64,000 nt of DNA from Lucinisca nassula (lineage: Eukaryota > Mollusca > Bivalvia > Lucinida > Lucinidae). The notes below the pieces were generated by a model, which searched no databases, was not told where the DNA came from, and was given only the letters and a program-made list of their open reading frames with translations. Shown here one piece after another: positions 54,079 through 64,000 of this stretch. The number at the start of each line of letters is the position of its first letter. Position 1 is the stretch's first letter. A program made the translations under genes and the position numbers. The stretch spans positions 114,083,900 to 114,147,899 of the forward strand of contig OY757025.1 in NCBI GenBank assembly GCA_963580285.1. Reading direction: 5' to 3'.

Positions 54079-54599
54079 AGTTAAGCACTGTTCTTGCTTG
54101 CTTTGTTGTTCATTAATGATTACCGGTACATTTCTGTGCAATTTATCTCTCAGTTTAGAAAGAGCATTGCAGTGTTTGGACAGAAAAAAGCATCACAGTG
54201 TATTTACTGAATTTAGCAATAGTTTAGTAGGCCTATCTTACATACATGTAACACAAAAAATCAGTTGTTCATTATCACTTTTACTACATGGGTATCAGCT
54301 GAAATATCCTCAGCTCAATCTGAATTGATATCACTTTTACTACAAGGGCATTTTAAATTAATGTAGAAATTGTTCTTAATGTTAAGTGTGTTTGTAATTT
54401 TTTTGCTATGCTGAGAAACATTCGGTTGAGTTTTAGACAAAAATGCCTCAGTCAATGATTACTACTGTGTGTGTCCAGCTGGAAAAAGAGATATCGGCAT
54501 GTGTGGACACACAGCTAGTTTCCTTTTTTCTCTTGGACATTTGGCTTGTCAGTCCACAATACACCACTATCACAGGTCAACCACTCCAATAAAAATCAA

Positions 54600-54890
54600 A
54601 AATGAGTTCCTTTAAGAGCAATGAAAACATTCATAAGAAAGAAGATGGGTCATACTACGTAGTTTCGGCTAATAAAGCCTCATCAGTGACCCTGTAATGA
54701 TCCGGCAACGAAAGCCAGAGGAAACATACTGCAAATTTGCGAATTTCGAACAGGCAGTCGATTCAAAGACTGATAAAATCAAAATGGGGTCCAAATAATT
54801 AAAACCCGGTCTAGAATATGAGTCTAAACCAATAATTTATTTCTGAATATTCACGCTGATCTCAAAGGACCAAAAGTAACCAAGGCGTCA
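54600..54890 (-). mobile_element. Hammerhead repeat, single diverged unit (411-nt family)
   Basis: Reverse-strand relative of 30000-30260 and 30400-30670: 'ctttaagagcaatgaaaaca', the ribozyme at 54647-54692, 'caggcagtcgattcaaagac' and 'gagtctaaaccaataattta'. It lacks the internal 37-bp repeat of the two plus-strand units. Confidence 0.82.
54647..54692 (-). ncRNA. Type I hammerhead ribozyme, minus strand
   Basis: On the minus strand: GGGTCA, CTGATGAG, GGCT-TTATT-AGCC, GAAAC, CTACGTAG, GTA, TGACCC. Identical core and stems to the copies at 30135 and 30546 although flanks are diverged. Confidence 0.9.
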
Positions 54891-54899
54891 ATGCTTTCA

Positions 54900-56690
54900 T
54901 AGAGCAAAGGATCGAGCAGGCACAAACGGGGCCCAGAAAAGAATTTGTAGATCTAATAAATGGAACTGAACAGACTAAGTGAGGGTATATATGTGGTTAA
55001 CTGTTGAAAGAGATCATTATCAGAACCATCAAAGATTCAAAATCTTATGAGTAATGTGATAACTACTCACAGATTGAATAATTATTATCACCAGTTTAAA
55101 TGCTTCTTGATACCTTACATATGTGCTTTGTAATTTCTGCAACAACTGCTGAGATCGGTAAATGAAATGAAAAACCTATACAAATATAGAGACAACATCA
55201 TCATGATCACATAAGTTTTGGAACACAGACGGAAGCAAGAACGTGTGTTTTCTAAAAGCAAATTTATTCAAATGGCCTTGAAATATAACTTCAGGAAGCC
55301 GTTTGGTTTCATTCAGAGGGACTTTACAAAACGATAGATTGGCTAGTGCCTAGTGCAGATACAAATACTAAAAACCGTTTAATGGGTCTTAATGCCAAGG
55401 AAAAGTAATCTCAAGTGTAGTAAACCTTTCTTTTTAAATGGATAGTTAGGGTTAAAACAAACAAACAACAGTTAGACTTTAGAGTCATTTCTCTCGAGTC
55501 GGATAACAAATCTCACAAAATGTGAAGCAACCTCTAAAATGACTGACATGTTGTTGATTTGAATGTTAAATCTAAACACCACCTAAGCACCACTACTAAA
55601 TTAGACAAGACAGACACGAACAAAACTATGCACATGATATCATGGGTGCGTTTGATGTAGTTTGTCATCAAAACCTTTGCGGTATAGTTCTGTAGACAAA
55701 ATAGTTTGTTTTGGCCATGGCGTTAAACTGGGGACAAATTTACCAAACTGGATGTTTTGAAATAATACTCATAATTATGCTATGAACTACTTACACAACC
55801 CATACTATACTATGGCCATCCAAATTGAAAGCAATAGTAAAGTATTATTAAACAGCATGACCGAAACATGATAATCATATAATTTCACATTTTGCTGAAT
55901 CATTACTATCAGTATTCAGTCTGTTAAACCACAATGTTACCGGTCCTAAATTTCCATGAAATTTCATCTACATATTCCTAAGATATGTGGATAGTTTTCA
56001 TACTTAAATGGTGTCTTGACAAAAATTGGAATATGGTAAAATTGCATATAAAATTTAAATGAATACAAAACTTGGAGCTGAAACATGGGGATACCATCAA
56101 AGAAAATTGAATGCCCAGCCACTATTGCTAGACATATGAGGCCATTCAAAGTATCAACTAGCTCACCAATTATGGCTTTAATTCATATAACATTGCAGTA
56201 TTAGATATATGAAACTCTGGATACTGTAGACAGGTTTATATCAGAGTACTCTCTGTTGTGATAGAGACTTCATAAAAATGTAATAAATTTACTGAGGAAA
56301 TAACATTTAAAAGTGAATCCATCGTAATTATAATGGTTATACCCAAGGCAATTATTGTGCATAGTTTCATCGCATTCCAAGCGTGGGCAGAAACCAATGT
56401 AAATTTCCTATACACTGAAAGACCCCCTTTGTTAACATCTCGACAACGAAAAGAACGATCACTTTTTGACAAGTATTAACTTTGAGGGAAGATTTTCTAC
56501 AACGCTCTCCAAGACAAAGTTACAAATGGTGTGTTCACAATAATAAAATCGAATTAAATTTTATTATTTTCCATCCATTATGTGTCGACAAATTCCGGTT
56601 AGGGGGCTAAAATTGAAACAAGAAAAGGTTTGCTAGTTTCGTCGACGTCATAGCGTCGCTAGCATCCAATCATATTGCAGAAAATGTTCT
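54900..56690. other. No gene recognised; one decayed SINE
   Basis: About 55440-55590 resembles a strongly diverged family B SINE 3' part. A small AT palindrome lies at 56548-56570 ('ataataaaatcgaattaaat' region). Otherwise nothing recognised. Confidence 0.4.
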
Positions 56691-56699
56691 ATAAAAGGG

Positions 56700-56840
56700 G
56701 TAGTCCTTTGGAAGCAAGGACTACAACACAGTTTCGACCAATTAGGCCTCATCAGTGACCCTCAAATACTTTCACATTTCCGCAGTGAAAACAATGATCC
56801 CAAAGGACTAGAAAATATAACCCTGGTTTATTTTTACCAC
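56700..56840 (-). mobile_element. Degenerate hammerhead repeat
   Basis: Minus strand: 'ctagtcctttgggatcattg', then a hammerhead core CTGATGAGGCC-TAATT-GGTCGAAAC (56729-56755), then 'gtagtccttgcttccaaagg'. The stem I partner of GGGTCA is missing after the GTC, so self-cleavage as type I is unlikely. Confidence 0.7.
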
Positions 56841-56897
56841 ACTAAGTGATCATGTTACGTCGCGTAAGTCAAGGTATTCACTCAGGTATGAACAACA

Positions 56898-56971
56898 ACA
56901 GAAACCCCAATAGTCAACTATTGGAACGCAATGAACATTGCGTTCCAATAGTTGACTATTGGGGTTTCTGT
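56898..56971. repeat. Perfect 36-bp-arm inverted repeat, 2-bp spacer
   Basis: Arms 'acagaaaccccaatagtcaa' onwards to 'gcaatg', spacer AA, then the exact complement. It abuts the truncated retroelement tail that follows. Confidence 0.95.
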
Positions 56972-56989
56972 AAACGAACTTAAACGTTG

Positions 56990-57590
56990 TCTCACATCTG
57001 TGGTTCTTTGATTTTTGTGTTCACGGAGATGTTACACTGATGAGTTAGGAGGCCTTCATGCGGACTGAACAAATTATTTGTATAAATCGCGACGGAAGTA
57101 AGGGCGAGGATTGTAGCCACGTAAAATCGATTTAAGCCCCCCAGTGGGATTCGTTTCACTGACCGTTCCAAGGCGGTTCTTCTATATATTGTTATGGTTT
57201 GTCTGAAGTCTGGAGGCCTTCATGCGGGCTGAGCAAATTATTTGTCTAAATCGCGATGGAGGTAAGGGCGAGGATTGTGGCCACGTAAAATCGATTTAAG
57301 CCCCCCAGTGGAAATCATTCCACTGACCGTTCCAAGGCGGTTCTTCTGTGGCAGTTTATTTATGGTGTTGTTTGTTACTTACTGTGTGTATCACTTGTGT
57401 CTTTTTATTTTGGATGGCCATATGGCCATTTTGTGGGAAAGTAACTGTCCTTATGGCCTTCCTTTGTTTAGGTTTCCATTATGATCTGGTCTCTTAATGT
57501 TTGTGTTTCTTTCCCTTTGGTGTCTTTGATGGGTGGAGTAAGTTAATTGTATCGATTCCTGATCTTTGTTTTACTTCTACTTAGAATGTC
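56990..57590 (+). repeat. 5'-truncated retroelement tail with internal 161-bp duplication
   Basis: Related to 49190-49505. The block 'ggaggccttcatgcgg' to 'aaggcggttcttct' appears twice (57048 and 57209). Ends at 'ttgtatcgattcctgatctt' and 'acttctact' like the copy at 51187-51452. Confidence 0.8.
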
Positions 57591-57799
57591 AAAAATTGTC
57601 CTTATATTGGCAACAGTATCCTGCTACAAGCTCGGAACCAGTCACGTTAACATATCCATGTAGGATTATTTCCCATAAATATTTAGTTTGCGTAAGGGAA
57701 TTAGCTGGTGTTCCAATATTGGAACATTAATGGCTCTTCTTGCAACCTTTATATGATAAACAAAGGATATTTACTTTTTTGAAGTGGATACCAAATATA

Positions 57800-57930
57800 T
57801 TTCATCGAGTGTGTGCAGGATGAAAGCCTACACAGTAATCATGTAATTACGGTAGGGAAGGGGATGGTTCTCCCTGCACAGTGGGGTCTCCAGTTAACGT
57901 CCCGATCTGAATGACGGTGCACATAATGAC
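57800..57930 (-). repeat. Family D SINE 3' part, minus strand
   Basis: 'tacacagtaatcatgtaatt' and 'ccagttaacgtcccgatctg' match the SINE at 32979-33470 in reverse, without the MITE. Confidence 0.7.
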
Positions 57931-57984
57931 ACATTTATTAAGGTATATTTTGGCGAGAAAAAGTAGTCCGGGCTGCTTCTGTGA

Positions 57985-58170
57985 AAATAACAATGTCATG
58001 TTATTTTTCACAGTGTGAAAATAGAGGATCTTACATGAGTGTCCATGTATTATTGAATTTATCAAACGAGTTGAGACAAGGATGCCTTTACCTCAACGAG
58101 TTTAATAAATTCAATAAAACATGAGCACGAATGCAAGATTCTATTTATCATATGACAGTAAAAGCGCATT
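57985..58170. repeat. Foldback with 'gaatttat..aacgagtt' arms
   Basis: 'attgaatttatcaaacgagt' pairs with 'ctcaacgagtttaataaatt', and the outer parts 'aaatagaggatcttacatga' pair loosely with 'gcaagattctatttatcata'. The stretch 'gacgcgacgtcatatgat' at 58333 recurs at 59840. Confidence 0.6.
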
Positions 58171-58179
58171 TTATTCTCC

Positions 58180-60110
58180 AGTTTTTACAAAAAATGTCAA
58201 TATTCCGTCATTGGTAAACGCGACGTCGTTAAGGACGTCGTACTTATAACGTTACGGGGCGTATCTGACTAATTTGCATATTTAATCCACTAGTGGATTA
58301 ACGAATTTATTATATGGCGTTATTACTCTCCCAGACGCGACGTCATATGATAAATATCATTTAAACCGCAATCAGGCATTCTAGTAACCTAATAAAGGAG
58401 GTCGAATAACTGCACGCTATAATCGGTAGTGACCTCTAATACCTTCTACTGACCTATTATACGTCTAGTGACCGTTTATAGACCGGACCAACATTTCAGG
58501 TCACCAATTTACATCGGGAAACAATAATACATGAGAAAACAACGAAACTGCAAATCTTTGCAATTTTTATTTGAACAGGTTTTTAGAAATTTCAGCTAAA
58601 TTCTTACCTTCTCGGCCTTTCCTGGTTTGAATGGCCCGTTGGAATAAGTGCGCACTGCTACAGCATTTGCGTCTCAACCTCGAACATAATTTCTAAAGCT
58701 AAAAAGATTATTTATTTGCAGATTTTCATACAGAATGTAAAGCGCTGAGAAACTTTTATTCGAGCGTCCATGTTGTTTCCTACGTCTTTGTGGCGCGGTG
58801 ACGTCAGAAACTTTGCACTCGTTGACGTTACGTTATACTGGGAGGACCGAAGTTCGAGGACGTAAGCGACTTGACCGGTTTATTTATATATTTATTTTAT
58901 TCTGTTCTATTCCATACGAGTCCAAAAATTTAGCTCCATTTCATATTTTGTTCATTGATATCTACTTCAAACGAGAATTAGATGTCCCAAGAACAAGAAC
59001 AATTACCTATTCTTTTATTATTAAGGTTTTAATATTTTTTAAGAGCATCACATTTCACTACAGCTCTCCGTTTCCCAGAAGAAAAATTAAGCCTCTGAAG
59101 TAATAAGGACAGCAGGTATGTTTTGTTAATGAATTTTCCCACATTGATCCTCGTACGAAAAGAATGGATAGACAGGTCTGCTGGTATGTGTCAACAGTAA
59201 ACACGGTTGATATTTCTGCCAGAATGTGAGTGAACGAAGAAATCATTGGGTTAAATTTGGATGTAAAAGTATTAGCGAAAATGGCGGATTTTTGTAACGT
59301 TTTAATGTCTCAAGCAATATTTACCTCTCCGATCGGCATCGCAAGAATATTATACTGCCAAAATGTTGGCTTGTATTTGTGATTTGTTGTTGTTGATTCG
59401 CGAGAGAATGGCATCAGTAGTAATCAATATATACATACACAAATGACGTCATCGAACTTGCGTGACCCTTGAAGTTGCATGACGTCACTATACGTGTGCG
59501 CGCCATGGCACTGAATGTCGTTTAACATGCCACACTGTCTGCTGTTTTTGTGTGTGTGTTTTTTTGTTGTTTTTTTTTTAGTTTAAATTTGCTTACTTAT
59601 TGCGAAACCCCTTGATTGTTTTGAATTGCGGAATAAACTAAATACATGATTAGTGTCTTTAATAATAAAATATAATCGCTGAGCCTTAGACAATTTTTAT
59701 AGGGGCGAGCTTAACCCAAACCGGAGTACTCGGAGAAAAACACTAACCGTGCATTTACCATATATTGAGAATATTTTTATTTGGTTCAGATATGTATTGA
59801 TTTCGCTGAAGAGTATAAAATAATGACGTTATTACTTTCTCTGACGCGACGTCATATGATCGGATGATAAAACTCGTTTACCTTGTCTAATTCGAACTCA
59901 CTCTTGAGCCCCTAAAGAAGTCATCCACAGAGAGAATGCCATGAGGTATATATATGAAATGGCTAACAGGTATCTTTAAGAACTTTTTGCTTTTACGGCC
60001 GTTTCAGAGTATTTCACATATCGAGCCAATCATTAATCAGAGATTGGCGAAAACCGGAGTAACCGGAGAAAAACCACACTATCTTCCAAAAAATGTAGAC
60101 CTGACCAGGA
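58180..60110. other. No gene recognised
   Basis: AT-rich intergenic sequence. A repeated 'gacgcgacgtcatatgat' (58333, 59840) suggests an interspersed element of unknown limits. Confidence 0.4.
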
Positions 60111-60114
60111 CCTT

Positions 60115-60215
60115 AAATTCCTATACTGTAAGCAAAAAGTGTAGACCCTGATCAGACGCCGCACTGTGGCGTATGTTAGTGCGGCGTCTGATATGAGTCT
60201 ACACTGTTTGCGAAA
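60115..60215. repeat. Family-2 hairpin
   Basis: 'gcaaaaagtgtagaccctga' and 'tcagacgccgca' pair with 'gcggcgtctgatatgagtct' and 'acactgtttgc'. Only the hairpin core of the MITE is recognised. Confidence 0.8.
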
Positions 60216-60224
60216 AACGAACAC

Positions 60225-60407
60225 ATGATTCAAGTCAAGATTTTATTGATAACCCTCACAGCGATAAGTTTCTATAATTTTCCATTCTGTGATAGTCACG
60301 TGGACATCAGCAGCGATGAGCATCGGTGTCTGGTAACTTTCGGTCGACTGACAAACAATCGACCCAAAAATGCAGAAGGATACCAGCGCCAAGTTGTTAA
60401 AAATTTT
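60225..60407 (+). CDS. Possible first coding exon of a small secreted protein
   Basis: ATG 60225 opens 61 codons with a plausible signal peptide (IQVKILLITLTAISF) followed by a polar segment containing one Cys (DEHRCLVTFGRL), and reaches a good splice donor, GTAAGC, at 60408 in phase 0. No downstream exon was found before the minus-strand gene at 60861, so the rest would have to lie beyond the window, or the signal is fortuitous. No family is recognised. Confidence 0.3.
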
Positions 60408-60654
60408 GTAAGCTTAACGAATTCGTTAATTGTCAAAACGTTATATTCTCTAGCAAGTACATTATCTAATACTCTGGTATATTTGCTTGCAAAATGTAGG
60501 TAACTTTTGAAAATGCAATGTCATTCGCATTTTTGGCAGCAAAAAACAAATGCTTGAAGTTTTAATGATACATTAAGTAACAACATCGTGAGTTTTAAAA
60601 AAACACTGGGCCCAGGTTATACATTTTTAACATAACCATAGCAACAGATAAAAT

Positions 60655-60785
60655 GGGTATTTGGTGATAATTGAAGATAGGTTATATGTAGAAATAAGGA
60701 AAACTATGGTATAGGCATTCATTAGAACCGCCTCGCCGGCGAGGCGGTTCTAATGAATACCCATAACATAGGTTTTTATGGAGAA
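60655..60785. repeat. Family-1-type palindrome, variant arms
   Basis: 'gcattcattagaaccgcctc' and its complement around CGCCGGCG at 60715-60760, flanked by 'gtagaaataaggaaaactat' and its partner 'taggtttttatggagaaatg'. Confidence 0.85.
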
Positions 60786-60860
60786 ATGACAAAAAACCAC
60801 CCTTCAGTTATCACAAAATATCAACCTTATCTATGCATAACCAGCAGTTTGTACATTTTT

Positions 60861-63191
60861 CTAAACTTTACCAACTGATGAGTATAGACTCATCTTTTGC
60901 ACATTGTTTTGTTTCAGCTTTTGTAATTGTTCCGTTTCTGTTACAGTGTTTTCATTAGAAGTGTCTGAGCGGAATGACTTTGGCCTTCGTTTATGTTTCT
61001 CGTCCTTTCTGATGGGTGCAACTTTTGAGCTTACTTCAACAGACACAGGCCGGGCATTTTCAAATCTACTTTGTCTATTCTTGGATAGCTCGGCATTTTC
61101 TTTCCTCGTATCAATATAGTTTTCGTTTATTTCATTTACATGTCCATCCTTGCCAAGACCTTTATTGTTAGGCCTGGTGGTGTCTTTTCTAGTATGGAGT
61201 ACATCTTTTGACTTCAGTTCATTTGGAATAGGTTCCACTACTTCATACCTCTGTGCACTACGACTGTATGGTTCACTTTTTTCAAAGTTTTCTCGATGCG
61301 AATCTTTCAGAGATGCAATAGTGGGTAAAGGCGTAATAAATTCATATCTTCCGGGACTTTTAATATCAGGTTCAGTGGTTTCATCGTTTGTTAAAGTATC
61401 TACCTGATTCCAAGCCACATTTTGAAGATTTTCATATCTACCAGGGCTATTAATGTAAGCCTTGTCTTTGCTGATTACAGCTGGTGTATTTTGGAAGTCT
61501 GTCTCGTACAAAGGTGTAGCGTTTTTATATGTGTTTGGACTGTTATCGTAAGGCCCAGCTGAATCAATATCAGTTTCGTTACTGTCACCATAAGGAGATT
61601 CTGACAAATCGTCAGTTTCACCATCAGACGCTTGTGTCGAGACTGTAATTTCCCTACGCACTGATGGACCGGTTCTGGTCTGTGCACTTCCTAAATACGT
61701 TCGCATTATATTCTTCATTCTATCCGTGTTTGTTTTCATTAGAGCTAACTGTTTCTCTAATTTCATTTTTTCTTCTTTCTTTGTACTGACTTCTTCTTGT
61801 AGGTCTTGCATTTTGTCTTTTGTATCACCGATAAATCGAATAAAACTCGGTCTTACTCCACTTTCAACAATATAATCTTCCTCAACCATGGTTTTCTCAA
61901 ACTCCAGTAATTTCATTTTCCAGTGATGTTCAGACACCTCTTTGTCAATTTTTCTCAACTTTTCCTTCAAGTCAGTATAATCATAACTGTCCCTTGGACA
62001 ACCTCTCAGTTTGCTAGCGAGTGCATATTGCTCCGTTTTCGACTTCTGATAATCGCCAGCGGCTAAAGTCAACATCGAGTCCATTTTGTTAAATTCAGAT
62101 GATAATTTAGAATACCTGTCATCCCTACTGGCTAATTGATTCATTTCTCTTTTATACTGATCTAGTTGTCGTTCGTCATTGTCTATTGATTGTTCAACAT
62201 CACTTAACCTGGCCCTAATTTCTTTTACTTCTTTTGTAAATTCTCTTGGCGTACTTTGCATTTCGTCTGAAGTTCCTTGTTCTTGCGTGTTTTCATCAGT
62301 AATATTATTCGGCGAGGCTGGAAGAGGGTTGTCTTTCAGAACGACATTTGATTCGCGTAACCAAGCTTTTGCGAGGTCAATGCATTTATAGCATTTAGCA
62401 AATATGTCTGGAACAAGGCGGAGAACTGCCTCAAACTGAGAATAATTTGTAAACTGCATTAATTCATGATAACTGTCTGGATCAAAATCATTTAGATTTA
62501 GAACATCTTCAGATAGTAAGCCGTCCCATTTCTTGAGTATATCTTGTAACTCACACACAGTGTCTCTGTATCTTGTCTCCACTTCCGTGGGAACAGAGGA
62601 CATATTCGTTGCAATTTTTCCTTTCTTCTGTCGGCCTGAGTCTTTCTTATTTTCGCCAGATTCGGCCTGTGAACCGTGACCGCTGTCATCATCATCATCA
62701 GTGCCACGTGCAGTATACCGTCTCTTTCCTTTCATTTTAACACGAGAGGTGTTCATTTTAATTGAACTCTGAGCTTTATTCTTACCTATAGATGGCTCGT
62801 AGTGGTACTTCATCAAGCCTTTATAAATTTCATCATCGAAATATTTCTTTAAATCTTTCAAATAAAGTAAATCATTTAAGAACAGGTCATAATATTTATA
62901 AACATGTTCGTCTTCGACAGATTTATGAGTCCGTTTTTCTTTCATTGAAACCACACATTCTCTTAATTGCTGGATGGATTTGACTTTAACCGCGGACTTT
63001 GTTAGTTTCTGATGAACGTCCCTTTGCTCACTTTCAGTCCAACGAGAAACATGTCGTAACATATAATACAGATTGTCTTTGGAGAACCTCGATATTGAGT
63101 GCAAAAGTAGTCGCTCGAATGCAGCCAACTGCTTGTGAATCAAATCTTCACTCTGCTGTCGCGTGTTCTGAGAACCAAGTCGACTGTTCGT
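60861..63191 (-). CDS. 3'-terminal exon of an unrecognised coiled-coil protein with repeated YExhydrophobic motifs
   Basis: Minus-strand exon from the splice acceptor (TTTACTTTTTGCAG, ending at 63192) to TAG at 60861-60863: about 776 codons. There is no ATG near the start (the first in-frame Met is about 45 codons in), so earlier exons should lie right of 63191, beyond the MITE at 63220. Numbering from the ORF start: a helical N-terminal region (1-140), a basic/acidic linker with DDDDDSGHGS near 165, a second helical region (210-290), long coiled coil about 335-510, then a low-complexity C-terminus with SPGRYENL (Tyr 588), SPGRYEFI (Tyr 618) and SAQRYEVV (Tyr 651). These fit YxxPhi sorting or SH2-type tyrosine sites. 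No signal peptide or membrane segment in this exon; a cytoplasmic scaffold-like role is only inference. Confidence 0.75.
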   Translation of the reverse strand, partial: TNSRLGSQNTRQQSEDLIHKQLAAFERLLLHSISRFSKDNLYYMLRHVSRWTESEQRDVHQKLTKSAVKVKSIQQLRECVVSMKEKRTHKSVEDEHVYKYYDLFLNDLLYLKDLKKYFDDEIYKGLMKYHYEPSIGKNKAQSSIKMNTSRVKMKGKRRYTARGTDDDDDSGHGSQAESGENKKDSGRQKKGKIATNMSSVPTEVETRYRDTVCELQDILKKWDGLLSEDVLNLNDFDPDSYHELMQFTNYSQFEAVLRLVPDIFAKCYKCIDLAKAWLRESNVVLKDNPLPASPNNITDENTQEQGTSDEMQSTPREFTKEVKEIRARLSDVEQSIDNDERQLDQYKREMNQLASRDDRYSKLSSEFNKMDSMLTLAAGDYQKSKTEQYALASKLRGCPRDSYDYTDLKEKLRKIDKEVSEHHWKMKLLEFEKTMVEEDYIVESGVRPSFIRFIGDTKDKMQDLQEEVSTKKEEKMKLEKQLALMKTNTDRMKNIMRTYLGSAQTRTGPSVRREITVSTQASDGETDDLSESPYGDSNETDIDSAGPYDNSPNTYKNATPLYETDFQNTPAVISKDKAYINSPGRYENLQNVAWNQVDTLTNDETTEPDIKSPGRYEFITPLPTIASLKDSHRENFEKSEPYSRSAQRYEVVEPIPNELKSKDVLHTRKDTTRPNNKGLGKDGHVNEINENYIDTRKENAELSKNRQSRFENARPVSVEVSSKVAPIRKDEKHKRRPKSFRSDTSNENTVTETEQLQKLKQNNVQKMSLYSSVGKV

Positions 63192-63219
63192 CTGCAAAAA
63201 GTAAAGATATAGTCGACCA

Positions 63220-63500
63220 CATCACGAAAACGCGCCTTTATAATTTTGACCCCCCTCGAACCCCACTTTTATATAGTAAAACTGGGGTTTGCAGGGGTAA
63301 ACCTTATTTTTCTTATTTCTGCTCTAAAATATAGATTATTGGTACTCGTTAGAACCGCCTCGATGAGGCGGTTCTAACGAGTACCAACAATCTATATTTT
63401 GAGCAGAAATAAGAAAAATATCGTAATTTTTCATCTTAAAATCTTCATTTTTTCGGCGATAAAGGTGGCAATATATTTGTATAGGCGTGTTTTCGTAATG
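63220..63500. mobile_element. Family-1 hairpin MITE, complete, in the presumed intron
   Basis: Reverse orientation: ends 'catcacgaaaacgcgcc' and 'ggcgtgttttcgtaatg', perfect central palindrome around CGATGAGG at 63360. It starts only 29 bp upstream of the splice acceptor of the exon at 60861-63191. Confidence 0.9.
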
Positions 63501-63741
63501 ATAAAACAACAATAACACGTTCCCTGTCAACCCTTACGTGCTGAACGGACAGCAGGCACTGTCCAACTGTAAGTCAATATCAGTTGAACGTCCCAGTGAC
63601 TAAGACTGACACGATTAATCGTATAATCGATTAATCGATCGATAAATTCCACAAACATGGTTATCAGTACTGATTTGCTTGTAATCGATTATTTGATAAG
63701 TGCAATTTACTACCCAAAGTTGTGCCTAAAATAGCTGGATC

Positions 63742-63814
63742 AGTGGCAAACAGTGCAGACCCTGATGAGACGCCGCATTTTGCGGCGTCTCATCTGGGTC
63801 TACACTGTTTGCCC
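63742..63814. repeat. Family-2 hairpin core
   Basis: 'ggcaaacagtgcagaccctg' and 'atgagacgccgca' pair with 'tgcggcgtctcatctgggtc' and 'tacactgtttgcc'. Near-perfect stem. Confidence 0.88.
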
Positions 63815-64000
63815 AGGCCTGCCTGTTCAACTATACATATGGTAAAGTGCAACATATGGTAATAGTCATGCTCAGACAGAAAGCCAGACAGGTAATATTA
63901 TGACAAAAACCTTAGCGATTACTAATCGATTATCGATCGCAATGTCAGAACAGATAATCGATTATCTTTTCAACTCCGATTAGTCAGCCTTACCAGTGAC

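Overview
The window looks like animal nuclear DNA, most probably from a bivalve mollusc. It is AT-rich, gene-poor and packed with repeats: tRNA-headed SINEs, hairpin MITEs, a long tandem-repeat element like the oyster 'pearl' type, a DIRS/Ngaro-type tyrosine-recombinase retroelement and Tc1/mariner relics. The best host gene belongs to the secreted 'short-chain collagen C4-like' family, which is expanded in bivalves. There are no bacterial operons, rRNA genes, CRISPR arrays or convincing free-standing tRNA genes. Species cannot be fixed from the sequence alone.

Layout. 1-3 kb: degenerate tandem array, a mariner pseudogene (+) and a Tc1-like pseudogene (-). 4.4-6.6 kb: a compositionally foreign, GC-rich, tightly packed and eroded gene cluster, including a protein with a TATA-binding-protein-like motif; I read it as a fossil of a large-DNA-virus-type or virus-like mobile element. 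7-16.9 kb: SINEs, hairpin MITEs, microsatellites and a 107-bp satellite. 16.9-29.5 kb and 37.0-43.2 kb: two direct copies of one segmental duplication. Each carries a two-exon gene for a secreted short-chain collagen C4-like protein; copy 1 is intact and copy 2 is broken by an insertion copied from its own intron. Copy 1 also carries four blocks absent from copy 2 (346 bp, 853 bp, 1.8 kb, 3.58 kb). 29.5-37 kb (spacer): a tandem dimer of hammerhead ribozyme units, more MITEs and a cluster of large palindromes. 43.5-45.5 kb: stem-loop tandem arrays. 45.7-52.4 kb: a minus-strand Ngaro-like element (Gag, RT, RNase H, tyrosine recombinase, SGNH hydrolase) with at least five nested insertions, one of them a second hammerhead repeat. 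52.4-60 kb: mostly unrecognised sequence with two further hammerhead copies on the minus strand and truncated retroelement tails. 60.2-63.2 kb: a possible first exon of a secreted protein (+) and a long 3'-terminal coding exon (-) of an unrecognised coiled-coil protein with repeated tyrosine motifs.

The most notable system is the set of type I hammerhead self-cleaving ribozymes organised as tandem units of 411 nt and 259 nt. This is the architecture expected of retrozymes (small non-autonomous retroelements that spread through circular RNAs). Next are the foreign GC-rich cluster and the duplicated collagen C4-like gene, whose two copies act as a natural record of transposon insertion. Coordinates of repeats are eye-aligned and usually good to about 5-20 bp.
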